DNA of 64,000 bases from Siphonodentalium dalli (GCA_032622095.1 CP136064.1:172248310-172312309), one strand, 5' to 3'. Counted from the stretch's first letter, positions 47,202 through 61,800 are shown. Program-made: numbers and translations. Notes: a model not told the origin generated them from the sequence alone.

Positions 47202-49587
47202 GGGCCTATACTATAGAATTACAATTGACGTGTTTCTCCACGTGGACAAACTGTCGAATACAATGGATACGATAATTTACAAGTGTGTGCGACTCCCCGT
47301 CATTTACAAGAACAGACAAAATCCAGTACTATGGATCTTCGTTTTCTTCGCGTGGAGGCGAACGCTTGTTAATGGGTAAAGGGAACTTACTATAATATTA
47401 TACATAAATTGATATAGTAATGCCTATATATATTTGAGTCATTTGGCGAGTGGTTTAGTGGATGTATAAAGTCAATGTTATGATAGGCAATGGGGAACAC
47501 GAAACTACTTGCGTGCACCATAATCCCAATGGCACAAGTATCGCGAAAATACACAAACGATTACAACATTTTACGCTGAACACGAGTACAAATATCGTAA
47601 GCGAAAACGGTCTCTATAAGAGATAGATGTTTTATTGACCAACATCATAGAAGACAACATATAGCTGTTCATGACTTTCCTTGTATTTACATGGTTCATG
47701 GTCAAATATATTTAACGATGTATGTACGAACACAAAGGGATAGAGACGGATAGAGTGATCACAAATAAACTCCATCGACAGAAAAACCTACACATGGTGA
47801 TTATAGTGTCGGATTGAGCAGGGAAATTTTAACTGGTTGTCGTATCTATAACTTTGGGACGAAGATTATTGTGATGCGCCAACACCCATTGAACGTCCCT
47901 GCGTGACATTCCCAATTGTTGAGTATTTTGATGAGAATCGCCCCCGTCACAACATAATTTATGTGTAAACCCTTATTTATCAAAGTCAATTTGTCTATGT
48001 TTATGAACCCCATCTCAAAATATATCTATCTACGCCCATGCGTAATTTGAACCCATCATCTCAATATGACTTCGATTTTATTGACCCGGTGAAACTTCGC
48101 ACGTCGAGAAAGGGTTAATGCATGAGTGCGCAATACACAAAACGATAATCCGACATATCGACATTCGCACGCGTTTCATTGCGGTGACAACCACTAATTC
48201 AGCCTCGTATACTTGTAATGTCAACACCGTGTTCTACCCGATTTGTGTTATGTCAGGGGCCTATACTATAGAATTACAATTGCCGTGTTTCTCCACGTAG
48301 ACAAACTGTCGAATACTATGGATACGATAATTTACAAGTGTGTGCGACTCCCCGTCATTTACAAGAACAGACAAAATCCAGTACTATGGATCTTCGTTTT
48401 CTACGCGTGGAGGCGAACGCTTGTTAATGGGTAAAGGGAACTTACTATAATATTATACATAAATGGATATAGTAATGCCTATATATATTTGAGTCATTTG
48501 ACGAGTGGTTTAGTGGATGTATAAAGTCAATGTTATGATAGGCAATGGGGAACACGAAAACTACTTGCGTGCACCATAATCCCTATGACAGAAGCATCGC
48601 GAAAATACACAAACGACTACAACATTTTACGCTGAACACGAGTACAAAATATCGTAAGCGAAAACGCGGTAACATTCACGTATAAGGTCTCCGCTGCCCG
48701 AGTACACCTCCTCCCTGAACCATAAAACTATATTTGCACCCCATTCGGTTGAAATTCTGCAATGGTTACTCAAGATTTCCAACTGTTAGAAATCCACAAA
48801 CCAACAATTCCAACCGATCGAAACTTCTGAACTAATTGCCATTTACCCCATAAATCAATCATCACTAACTTTGGGACGCCCCCGTCACAACATAATGTAT
48901 GTGCAAACCCTTATTTATCAAAGCCAATTGTCTATGTTTATGAACCCCATCTCAAAATATATCTATCTACGCCCATGCGTAATTTGAACCCATCATCTCA
49001 ATATGACTACGATTTTATTGACCCGGTGAAACTTCGCACGTCGAGAAAGGGTTAATGCATGAGTGCGCAATACACAAAGCGATAATCCGACATATCGACA
49101 TTCGCACGCGTTTCATTGCGGTGACAACCACTAATTCAGCCTCGTATACTTGTAATGTTAACACCGTGTTCTACCCGATCTGTGTTATGTCTGTACTATG
49201 GAACTCCCTAAGTTGGTAATTTATCAGCCCGTCAAGCGAGTTCTTGTTTTTCCCCAAGTTAGACAATTCGAGTACTATAGAATAACAAAAAGATGCAGCG
49301 TTGGGTCACTCCAAACACCACAAAAACCGAGCAGCTTGCTGCTGAAATGAATCCCAGTTACAGAATGGCTCTCCCAGAACATTATATAAGTCAGTTCACA
49401 ACGATGTATGGTGTGAAAAATGGAAATCGCCTATTGTTAAATTCCAATATCCAATGCAAGGAATTTACAAGAACACAATTGCTCGAGTACTATAGAACAC
49501 AAGTCTAGCTTTACAAGACTGGGAAATTACCGACTAACGCTGTCCACGTGGAGAAACACGGCAATTGTAATTCTATAGTATAGGCCC
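47202..49587. mobile_element. Non-autonomous DNA transposon I with 47-bp inverted ends, private to unit 3 (2386 bp)
   Basis: The left end gggcctatactatagaatta... and the inverse of the right end agree over 47 bases with one mismatch. CTG flanks both sides (47199-47201 and 49588-49590); units 1 and 2 have the empty site gtactgcttgcc. There is no transposase. Inside, about 1.05 kb is duplicated in tandem: the left end recurs at 48257 (ggggcctatactatagaatt), and later blocks such as gtaatttgaacccatcatct recur with it. A 3-bp duplication and GGGCC ends suggest the PIF/Harbinger or Zator groups, unproven. Sixty-codon frames inside are repeats of each other and are not taken as genes. Confidence 0.85.
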
Positions 49588-49965
49588 CTGCTTGCCTGTT
49601 GTAAGTGTTGGCTTTTCTGGTGAGTACAACGTTGTGTATCGCAGCGACAAATACATCGATTTCATGTTCTTATATAGATTTTCAAAACCTATGGTGAAGA
49701 GCGTTTATTTTTTCAGTGACCGCTAGCCATACAGCGCATATATTATAAATTCTTAGACGATTCTGATCACATAGCGTTTCGTATATAGGATATAAACGAC
49801 GTCCTCGTGTCATGCATCTCGTGTGTATGTACTCGCTATTCTGTTGAAATCTGCATGGTTCCAGTTTGTGGGATCTCAGTTATATGTGTAGGGGTTCTCG
49901 GCATTGCAGAATTGTTTAATTATATAATAAGTATAAACTAGAGGTGGGACTTCTCCCAGTGGGAC

Positions 49966-50414
49966 TAAGTATAGCTGAATAGGTCATTGTCGCATGGTTT
50001 CGAGCAAAAAGACACCCAGGATCTCTCAAACGGGCAAAACGACACCCATCAGGGTGTCCCAAACAAGCAAAATGACACCCAGGATTTCAAAGTCTCACCA
50101 AACAACGGGAATTTTGTTTAGTCGTCTGCTATTAATATTATGATAATTATTTGTTTGTGATCGGAGTGAAATATCAACGAAATTTAAATGGGCTTTGGGT
50201 CTGACTGTATGGCAGCGCAGTTCCGTATCCTTGATAGTTGGACCAATATTAATAGCAGACGACTAAAAAAAATTCCCGTTATTTGGTGAGACTTTGATAT
50301 CCTGGGTGTCATTTTGCTTGTTTGGGACACCCTGGGTGTCTTTTTGTCCGTTTGGGAGATCCTGTGTGTCTTTTTGCTCGAAACCATGCGACAATGACCT
50401 ATTCAGCCTAAGTA
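49966..50414. repeat. Fold-back element A, unit 3
   Basis: Same inverted-arm element as at 421-870, with nearly identical arms and loop. Confidence 0.85.
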
Positions 50415-51512
50415 TACCCCCGCAGTGCAACTGGGTAAACCAAAGTTGGTATATCTCTTCCTAAACACGCGTGTTATATAGTTTCCGGGGTATAAACTAA
50501 TAAATAAGAGTCGAAGATATCTGTCCGGAAACGCTTTTATCAATTACTATTTATTTTATATGGACATTTTCTTATATAATGCGATGAATGGGACATTATT
50601 TCGTTACTATTTTAAACGTCCCAAATTTATTGCATGTATATTATACCAGAACATTCGAAATAAAATCAATATTAATTGATAGAAGCGTTTCCTTAAAAAA
50701 TCGGAACGAGCTCATAGTGGTAAATATCTGTGCCAAGTTTAAACCAAAAAATACTGACAAATGTAGGAACACAAGCTCGGATAAAGTTGCGTCCACGGTC
50801 GGACGGATGGCAAGCGCAGAGTCCCCAGTATATTAGCATTGTTAGTGTTCTAAAATTAATCATTTTTGGAAAATCAAATAATCTTGTCTATATTTGCGTC
50901 GTGGTTTGAAGAATTTCCGAATTGTTTAAAAGTTGCATCATATAGTTTTCTATAACAAAAAAGCCTTCCCCGCCCCTATGCACTGCCCTATGCGCCGCCG
51001 TCCCTTATACTCGGCTGCTGTACGTTATGGTATAGTATACGTCTCTTGCATACTATCACAACTTAAAGCACATGCGTATATAGGAACGGTGCATAAGGAC
51101 AGTACAGGAGGTGGGACAGTGTATCGCGTTACAAGCCCCAGTGCTGTACATACAAGGCAAGCCTGCCAATGTGCGAACGGGCACTAAATTTATCGCAAAG
51201 AGCGTTTATTCTGCCATCACATCAGAGCGTTAAATATTAAAGAGCGTTCTTAGTAAGATGTTATACTTATTATAATCAACTTGGGGCGCTTTGCGACGCC
51301 AGTGTGTTGCCGATGACATTGACTGTAAGTTTAAAGGGGTACTATATATATATATACACTAAATCCGGTAATTCATGGGACCATCTCCTTTTATACTGAA
51401 CAGAATATATGTAACAAATGAATGAATTTGAGCCATGGTATAGTACAAATACACCCATGTGCTCTATGAACGATGCAAAACAACGTGGTAAGTATAATGA
51501 AAATGAATTTAT

Positions 51513-52058
51513 TACACGATCCTACCATTATTCCATTCAATAAACCCATTCTATAAATTGTGATATTAAACGTTCGTTTAATAACAGGAAATAGTGCCAG
51601 GTGACCTTTGACTTCCGGTTTACGGTCTTTTAACATTCCGTACGCTACGTCTCAAAAATACTATGACTTCCAATATTTTTCCAACAAACTATCATGACTG
51701 AAGAATTTGAAAAGTTATGTTATTAAATATACGCCATTAAAAGCGCCAAATAGTCTTTATTTATCTGGGACTATTTCTTTACGCGGGCAAGCAACGAATA
51801 GTTACGTGAAACGTCATCGCATGTCTTATAGAAGCCAATGTTAGTTTCTCGTTCCATTTGTTGATTTAAGTATGTTTTGTCGATGTTTTGGATCATGTAA
51901 TAAATAGAATCTACAACTCGTCCCCAGTTTATAGCGGAAATTACAAAACTCGTCCAGTAAATTAGGTCTGGACCTCGCCAAAGGCTCGGTCCAGACCTAA
52001 TTTACTGGACTCGTTTTGTAAATTCCGCTATAAACTGGGGACTCGTTGTAGATCCTCT
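51513..52058. mobile_element. 546-bp insertion with long terminal hairpin, private to unit 3
   Basis: Flanked by atttat (51507-51512 and 52059-52064). The right part (about 51909-52052) is an almost perfect hairpin: ctacaactcgtccccagttt...taaattaggtctggacc, then a short loop, then its inverse. Arms are about 64 bases. The left end does not mirror the right end, so it is not a simple inverted-ended element. Confidence 0.72.
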
Positions 52059-52900
52059 ATTTATGACTCCAGTATAAAAGGAGATTTAGTGTACAGTACC
52101 CATTTAAGTATAAAATGGGGCTAATTTGGTGTCTTGTCGCAAAAAAGTTATCTTTTCATAATCAACTCTGTTATCACTTGAATGCGGTTCGATGTCACGT
52201 CACATTATCTGTAGTCATATAAGCCTCTTATTTCGGTGTGCATTTTTTTAACGCTGCCGAATTTCGTCACGGCAAGAATTTTCGATTTTTATACATTATT
52301 TGTTTGACGTCGTTAACATTGCACACACGATTCAACCAACACATAGCATTGCTATTTGAAGAAGAATTGAGCATGTATTTCAGTCAAAAACTTACAACTT
52401 CTGGCACTGCTCCGGTTACTATTCCGGGTACTGAATTTTCACAACTGTAGTTCTCTCGAATAGTGTAAGCATGCAGTGTGAACTCCACCCACAAATAAAA
52501 GCGAAAATTCTTGCGGTGACACTCTTTTCCGGCGTTCAAGTAGAAATTTCGAAGACGAAGAGGTGTACTTTTGTGCTACACTTTTCTCATACGAGACGGC
52601 ATATATGCTCCATTTATAGCTATATATCTTGGAATGTCTGGCCTATACTTCATAACGTGGAGAAATAATAGAATAACTTCGAAATATGATCCATTATTTT
52701 TAGCTTGAAATTCGACAGCGTTGATAAAATGCACACCGATAAAGCCGGGGACATAATAACTATACAGAGAAAGACGGCACACCGAACCGCATTCAAGTGA
52801 TTGTACAGAGTGTGATAATATGGACATTCCATCATGCAAGAATGTGACCTGTATTCACTGTTTACTCATATTTGTTATGTATTATCTTTGATATCTATAA

Positions 52901-53292
52901 GGTTACGTACACACGCTGGCAGGCGTTTCGTCGTAGAAAATCACATGGTGCCAGAATATGAACGGAAATAGGCATATAACATGCATCTTTACCAAAGCGA
53001 ACGACATGAGACGTTAATGAAATTTCACTTGTAACGGCGCTGCTGGCATTTGCCTTCAAATACCTGTATGATTGATTATTACGAGATAATTGCATGTTTT
53101 CATGGGCAAATTCAGGTAGCATCACTACAGGTGGAACTACAGAGATTTTATTTCTCACTATATATATATAGATAGCTGTTGTACAGATGCATTTTACATG
53201 CATTTCTGTTCATACTCTGGCATCATATCCTGTTCTACGATGTAAAGCCTGCAAATCATACCGTGCAAACTTGACAGTGTGTGAACGTACCC
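52901..53292. mobile_element. MITE family C, upstream copy in unit 3
   Basis: Unit 3 counterpart of 2911-3303, with the same terminal inverted repeats. Confidence 0.75.
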
Positions 53293-53526
53293 TAAATATA
53301 TGGGCAATATGTGTGCATTATCCCTATTTTTGAATTATGGAACTTTTCGTCATTTATAAAATATTTTGTTACGGGGGAACAACATGTTGATAGCTCGCCA
53401 AGATTAGAAACTGTTCTGTTGATTTAGATGTGTCACCGTGTTGCCTTCGGTCAAATGTTGGGTGTTGGCTAAACAATAGATTAAGTGAGAGATTATCCGA
53501 TTATATTGTTTCACATAGACCGGTTA

Positions 53527-53618
53527 ATTGGGCTGTCGTCGGGGTGGTCACGTGACGCGATTATAATCAATATGACCGGCCAATAAAATTGCCATGAGTG
53601 AAAGTGAGTCTATATATA
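53527..53618 (+). promoter_or_regulatory. cdc25 promoter block, unit 3
   Basis: Same four sites: ATTGG 53527-53531, CACGTG 53549-53554, CCAAT 53580-53584, TATATATA 53611-53618. Confidence 0.6.
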
Positions 53619-53639
53619 CTGACTGGTTACAATTTCTTG

Positions 53640-53694
53640 CAATAATTTTTTCATTCGATTACTTTGGGAGTCAGATTTACTTTTACAATAGAAG
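53640..53694 (+). other. Predicted non-coding exon 1 of cdc25, unit 3
   Basis: Same position and donor as in unit 1. Confidence 0.5.
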
Positions 53695-54694
53695 GTAAGT
53701 AATATACCATGCAGCCAGTAATATACCAGTAACAGATAGCGAGAATGATGCATCATGTGATTTATTCTATCCAACAATCACACATGATGGGAGGTATATA
53801 GTGGGTCTTTAATACTAATTATAAATTTATTTTTCATAATTTGACTGTGAAATTGTAAATATATATCATGGGACATATACTCCTCCCAGAATGTTAAAAC
53901 AAGTTTTAATTACTCCAATTTTTGCGGTGTTAGAAAATGTTCGATAAAAATAGTTTCTTTGTTGAGAATTATTACACCAAATTTTCAGAGAATATAGTTT
54001 AACATGTAAATTACTGATGGAACACCTTATATTGCAGAATAATCTAAATGGGAAGTAAATTATGTTCTGAAAGTATATTTTAAAATGCACTTAGAAAATC
54101 ATGTTACGTTAGATGAGCACCTGCATGGGCTCAACACAAGTCTATACATTAGCAGTCGACTCGGAACATTTCAATATTTTCTCGAATATAGTTATTTTCT
54201 CCAGTCTGCTGGAATTCATAATTATGGGGTCTGGTTGCTTCTTTACCGACCAATTATAACCACCTTCACGCCTGCTATTTTGGGAAACGTTCAACTGGTA
54301 CATGTTTTCAAGAAGAACGTATATAATAGGTTACGAACGTTCATGTTGTAAGCTTTTAACACGTTTCGAATTCTGTCAGGAAAAAATCCAATGAAGGTCT
54401 CGTATAAAGAGCGTCTACGAAAAGCGGCAGGTAATAAAGAGCGTTATCAATTATGGAATTTTCTGCTCGATTTCAACGTATTACATAGTATGGTGACTGA
54501 ATTTTCGTGATGCCCTTGTGATAAGAATAATGGTCATCGCAAGTATTTCCACTTTACTTTTGCCTGCATTCTAAGCGGAAAAAAAGGCTTATGGAAATGT
54601 GACTATGTTGTGTCAAATCGGACCGGCAAGTAAAAATAACATAGAACATATTGAATATGTCCAACCACCTGATACATTGTTCAAGTAACCATAT

Positions 54695-55035
54695 CACCCG
54701 GATTACAGGCGAGCATTACAAAACAGAATTCTAAATTCACTTTTATTAGAAATCGGTTTAACTTTAATCCACTGATTCAAGTCTGCCAAGCTGTGCCCGA
54801 AATATCGACCCGCCCTCTGTGCCCTAATATAATCGTCTTGATGTTTGGCGTGTACATGTGACTGCGTGTGACCACCACCCGGACTACATGCGAGAATTAC
54901 AAAAGCCGAATACTAAATTAACTTTTATTAGAAATCGGTTTACCTTTAATCCACTGATTCAAGCCGTGTCCCAAATCTCATCCTATGTGCCCAATAATCG
55001 GCTTAATGTTTGGTGTGGACTTGTGACTGTAGGTT
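54695..55035. repeat. 181-bp direct duplication in cdc25 intron 1, unit 3
   Basis: Copies start at 54695 and 54876, as in the other units. Confidence 0.75.
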
Positions 55036-55802
55036 GACACGTTCAATACACTATTAGTAGCATGTGGTGTCCTCACATATACAGCGGGATATATGTGCTA
55101 AAGCAAAACAAGAGGTATATTTAACGAAATCCTCCAAAAATAAAGCTTCGTCTATTTCAATAACAAGTTATGACTCGTTTGGAATTATTAGTTAGATATA
55201 CCTGTTCGAGGGAAGGTTCCAATGGCTGCATATTTGATGACTATTTTGTGATAAGTTTGCATGCTTCTTATCCGATTCGTATAACTTAAATAGTCCCTAT
55301 CCCATTTCGCAGGATACCCCAATACACGTATACTACCATACGCGAGTTATCTGTACTCGAAAAATGAGAAAATTAACACATGGCATGCGAATGTCATAAT
55401 GGTTAGATATCGACCAACCTAAAAGGCTTTTTATTTTTTGACTATTCATACCTCAGATACCCGAAAAATCAAAAGTCGCGTTTGGAAAGAGCTTTTTATT
55501 TTTCTCATTGCACATTTTAGCGATTTATGGAATTACGTTTTAATAGTATTAATTATACTTGTATTTATTGTATAAGTTAGATGCGTTCGGTGTGTTCATG
55601 GCGCATGAATGATGTCGATTGCAAGTGATATTCATTATTATTTGCCTCATGACCGAAATATGTATTTAGGAAAAAAGCTGCCTAATTTGTGACAAATCGG
55701 AGTTGATATATAGCTTTAATGAATTTCAGGGAAAACATTGGAAATAAATTGGAGTCTCAAGGAATTATTTCATATAACTATATTATATTTCACGTCAGAC
55801 AC

Positions 55803-58800
55803 ATGGAATTAGAAAATTCAGAAAGTTCACCAACAACTGCAATCTCGGAGTCACCTGTTGCTATCGGTTGCTTGTCAATCATACCCCCTGGCTAAGATTA
55901 TGTTGGGAGGACATGCATGTGCGCAGCTTAACATCTTGTGCGCTAATTGCAGCACAATTGATTTATTTCCCTCAACACGCTTTGGTCTGCGTTTTATTGT
56001 GCATATAAATGCGGAAAATCCAATTGATGATTATAGAAGTAGTGTGAAATTTAGAACCAAGTTGAGTAAGCGCGACTGTACTTCGGCTCGCAGATGTGAA
56101 CAACTTGTCAATTGATACTGGTTGTATTAAATCCTTCCGTAAAACACACGGCTTTTATTATAGCCGTCGTAAATATTGTGTTTCAGAACAAAGATGCTAT
56201 TCGAAGGCACCCCTGTGAGATTCTCGCTACCCAACGGCCTTAAGTCGGACTGCTTTGAAGACACCGACTACGAACACATGGAAATTGGGGATGCAATAAC
56301 GCCTATATTCAAGAAATTTCGAGTCACACATGAGAACGAAGAATGTGGAAGTTCCAGCAGCGAAAACAAGAGCGATGAGGTAACTGAATAAACATTACGA
56401 GTATATAAGACGGTTGAATCTGAATTCTAGTTCATATTGTCAGTGCCTTGTACTCTGAGCGGATTTACACATTTCATAAGATGAAGAGGACATCAAGTAT
56501 GCTTGAAAACTGGGAGTCACCCGAATGCGTTCGTCCTCAGGTATATATTATGGAGCTCCTGGTTTTGCATTGCACACATTCATCCTTTAATCGGATTGTA
56601 ACTGGACAAGACACGAAATACTATAATCACAGCATTATATAGTCTTAGAGAGAAACAAACTAACTAACGAAAGTGATAATAATTTTCCGATTGTTAATTT
56701 TTTTCCGTACTGACAGAGACAAACGCTATTATTTGACCATGTCACGAATTGACTAACAAGGAACGATCCTTATTGTTCCATGCCAAGGAACAGTTTTGTT
56801 TTTACTTGAATTAAGCCTTTCTGTGGCATAAACAGTCTCGTAAAAGTATATAATATATTTGCCAACATTCTCTAACCAAGGCGATAATGTTTTATGCCAA
56901 AACAAAAAGCGTGCTTGTTTCCGGTAACCACCTGCCAAATCTCAAACACTCCGAGCAAAAATATTTTTCTCAATTTTGGACTTTTTCATCGTCGATACTC
57001 TAAGCACGAACGTCCCGTTCTCAATGTATACACTCCCCTGTCCTCTGTCTGCATATTATTTAAAGTCACATGTCGGTTTTCGACTGATATGTTGAGCTCT
57101 CACTGTGTTTCCACTTAGCGCAGGGACGTTGCTATATATATAGAAGGTATCCGCATCCACATTAACCGCACCGCCCCTCTTGAACCATGCATCTTCCACT
57201 TATGTTGGAACTGGTCAAAACTGGTCACGGTGCCTTGATCTTTCCAACTGTTGGAAATATCCAACGTGACACCCGCTAAGGTAGGAAAGGTAATGGCCAT
57301 GACAGGCCAAAATGTTAACAAAAAGTAGAAAATATGCGATCGTTGGTCTAAAAATAACAACTAATTACATTTTATAAAATCAAATCATTCAAACCTATTT
57401 CTGATGTGAAATTTCGAACTAATGCTGTGTTAATCATGAAGTTTCCAACTGTTGCACATTGGAGGGGGCGAGACACTCTACCCCCTTCCCTGCCTCGACA
57501 ACCCATAACCTGACGAATCTATTAAAATTAACGTGCTTCTTTCTATAATTTCCGAGTATTGCATTTTCCTTTCTTATCCAACAGTTCCAAATACGGCGCA
57601 GATCTGGATTAAACATGAGACGACACAAGTCATACAGCGGAACATCATCGAGTTCGCTGACTATATCGCCGCCAAGAATTGATCTATCGGCAAGCGCAGG
57701 TGTCATGGACACTGTAATCAAAATGAACGTGACGACGGAGCTTATTGGTGACGCATCAACGGTACGTTCCTTGTTACACATGTTTGTGCATTCTTATTTA
57801 GTTTAATTATGTTTAAAGATGCCCCATCCTATTTGACACCAAAAAATAGTAAACATTTTCCTAAACGCCATTCGTAGCATAGACATCACGACCCCTCACA
57901 ACACCAGCCGAAAAAATACTACGAGACGTAATTTGCCATGCAACATTGCTTAAATAACGCTCTTTATGAAAACAGATAATTGGCAAACTTATAATAAACG
58001 CGCTTTTGCTTGTTGTTTAACACCCTTTCTCATTCACCTACCTATACTATGTTTGTCAAAAACTTGACAAAAATACTGTGAAATACATTATAAAGGAACA
58101 GGTATTAACCTAGAAATAGATTACGTGAGTTATTATTGCAATGTTATAGAGTTCCCTGTCAGATCTTCAAAAACTGTCCAAATTTTGAACTGATGGAATA
58201 TAATCTCTCTATGTGCGTAGCCAGAGTAGAGATTCATGGCATGTTCTAAGTCATATAGAGAATCTGAATGGATTGTTTCACTTTTCAGGTCCATACATTG
58301 CCACTAGTTCCAAGCGAACACACGGATCTTCGTTCAGTTAGTCCTGCCACTGTGAGTATATCATCATCAATCATCAATGTTAGACTAAGTCGCGATGACT
58401 TTTACACCTTGCAATAATAAATTAACATAAAGTATTTAGATGGAACGAATGTGAGAGTTATTGTATGGATTACTGGATATACTATTTTTGCACCAGAAAA
58501 CAGCATCGATTTGTTCCTTGAACTCGAATGGTGTGTTTGCTTCAACAATATGGTCTGGAAGATTGTTCCACGACGACGCAATCCCCACGCACATCTTTAT
58601 TCTTTTTAGTATCTTCAGTTTGTGTTCTCGTGTTCTTTCGTATGCCGCTTTTTCGAAAAGAATTGTATTGTCGATATTATAGTATCTATGCATCAGTTTA
58701 ATCTCAATTTATTTCACGACGTAAATTTTGATTCCTAGTCAAATTCATTTTGAATTGTAACATCTTCTATTGACTATGGATAATAGGATAATATTTTATT

Positions 58801-61800
58801 TCACAATACAATACAATATACATTAATACAATATAATATATAAGTTAATTTATATGTGTATTGTGTGGAGTGCCGTGGCCTATAATGGCCGTCTACCCGG
58901 CACCCCTGAATGACAAAATACAATCAATAATGGCTATATACAGAATTTAAATATTTCACTATAATTAGATTAGATTAATATATAAATTGGATTTATATAT
59001 TGATATGGATTCCAGCGAATAAACAAATAGGTTTCAGTTGTGTGGATATAAATGGATATGAATGAATATGCAACGGTCAATTTTCTCAATAACAAGTTTT
59101 GAAGTATGTTTTGGCTGCATTTACTAAGGAGAATTATTAAGACTTTGCTCACACACTATATGAAATCTATTCAACAGTCGTTTAGAACAATAATCATCTG
59201 TTATTTAAAAATCGTCAGTGTGTAAACAAACCACAGCGCACTAACTTATGAATAATTCAATTAAATGTGTTATTTGTTTATAACTGTCACCGTTGAATTC
59301 CCTTAGTATATACAGCCAGGCATTGGACGAGATTTAGCAGGACTATAGATTCAGCTTAAATATGCAGCAACATTTGGCCATAGGAACGGGAATATATATA
59401 AGCTCGTGGTTTGTGTCCTCTGTCACGTGCACACTTATTTTATGTGCAATTATTTTTAATATAAAAGCAAATTAAACCATTTTTTATATGTTGTATTAAT
59501 AATATGGAGGAATAATTGAAATCATGAGGTATACATTCAGCACACGGTAATCTATATGCGATGTTTATTAATTTTATTGAAAGACATTAATTCAATTATC
59601 CCATTCTTTACTCCAAACTGCAAGACATAGTTCATTCCCCTGCTACGCTGGACTGAACACTGCCAACATGTACACAGAATGAGAGGAAATCACTCATTTT
59701 TTTTTTAAGACTATTGTCAGTTACACTTTATTCTGTATTATTATGAGAAACCAAAATGTCCATATGCATTTGCAAATTGGCTGGATCAAGCCAGAATGAA
59801 TTGTAACTGACAAAACATTTGAACAAACACGTGTTATATTTATTACGAAAATATACATGATGGCAGCGGTCAGACCAGGGTATCTAGGGGACTGAACTCT
59901 ATCTAGCAGCGTGTCTTTTTACTCAGATATAAACTATATGTTTCCCTCCGCAGGTACACCAGCTTATACGAGGAGAATACAAAGATGTGATAGACAACCA
60001 CGTGATCATCGATTGCAGATACCCGTATGAATACGAAGGCGGACACATAGATGTAAGTGTACTTCAGTCAAGTTCATGCAATGCAAATCAGTAATTAGAC
60101 CTCTAGTTCACCGTTAAGTTTAATTGTATATTACCCGCTAATTAGGATTTCGGATAAGAACAGTGGCATGTACGTGCCTGATGCAAGGGTCTTAATACAA
60201 TAGCCTATTTAATTCGGTCGCTTGAAACGGACACAAAAACGGTGCATGTACAGACTTAATATACCCGTGGGAGTGGGGGAGGGTGCACACATAACTTGAC
60301 CGATGTCATAGATAATTTCCAACTGTTGTCACCTTATTAAAAACTTATGAGACGAACGATCTTTAATCATACCGTATCAGAATATACTAAATAGGAATGA
60401 TATTTATTACTTCGTGCTGCAATCCCCGGATCCGATATGCGATGATACAAAGGGGACCATTGCTATACGTATAATTCGAGGATTCAAACCGTTGACGGTG
60501 ATTCTGGACTGACACATCACTGCTTCGGTTACTCGCATTTCTGTCGTATTATATATTGACTTTGAATTAAACAAGTAACCTCAACTATAAAACAAATAGG
60601 AGAACCCTCTATTCGTAAAGTTTGAACTTGATTCAATTTATATTGGGATCAACTATATATATGTTCGAAACTAATTTTTGCGTAATATATATAAGGTGAA
60701 TATAAAAAGCACACCCCACAAGTCATGCAAACAAAAGATCGCTCTTTAAAATTGGATTTTCCGTACGTTACTTTTGGGGTGCACCCCACAAGTCATGCAA
60801 ACAAAAGATCGAACCTCACAAGTACCCTGTGGTGCGTATGTCCGTTCCAGCCGCCCATTGGGCAGATATATATGTCACACACCGGTCGTCGGACCTGAAT
60901 GAAATTTTCTATGGATATTTCACGACTGAGTGTTCAATCGTTTTTTTTTCCCTGATTTCCATTCTAGAGTTATTCATCTTTGTTTATCCGGGGGTTTTTT
61001 TGTCCGTCGGAACAGATTATCTCACCGGTTGACGAATTTGAGTGTTCAATCGTTTTCCCCGGTTTTCCGGTATAGTTTTATTTACCATAGACTATTGATG
61101 TGTAGAATACTGCATGCTATTTTTAATCCTTCTAGGGTGCCCTGAACTTGCACACAGAAGAATTGATCGCGAGATACTTACTGGATAATTCTGCACCAAC
61201 AGGAAAGACAGTTTTAGTGTTCCACTGCGAATTCTCATCCAAGAGAGGTCCAAAACTGTAAGTTAGCACCTTTTCATATACTGAATGGATACTCACATTC
61301 AGCCATTTATCACTTCCATGACTGGAGCTTCCTGAAAACTTGCGAAAACCTGCACCAATGAATTCTCTTATATATGCGAATATCCAATAGTGAGCCTCGC
61401 ATATATAAGAGAATATATTGGCTTAACAATACTTACCTTGACCTTGTAAGCCAGTGCATTCTCTTATTATTGCGATGCTTCCTGTGTTGCCTTCACAACG
61501 GAACAGTAAAGAGGGTTTTGCATTTATCCTTCCAACTTACTTATACATGTACACTTCATGGATAGATCAATTAGCCATATCCATCTACGGTTTAACAAAT
61601 CACAGCGAATATCCCAAGTGGTCGAAAGATACTTGGCCTATTGTAAATTCCAGTTTACAATCCCAATATATGTGTATGTAAATATGTGTGTGTGAAATTG
61701 GACAACTTAGTTCTACAACCTTTGACTGACCTTTTCCCCCATTGCAGGTTACGTTATTTGCGACAGAAAGATCGAGAGGTCAATATAGAGAACTACCCCG

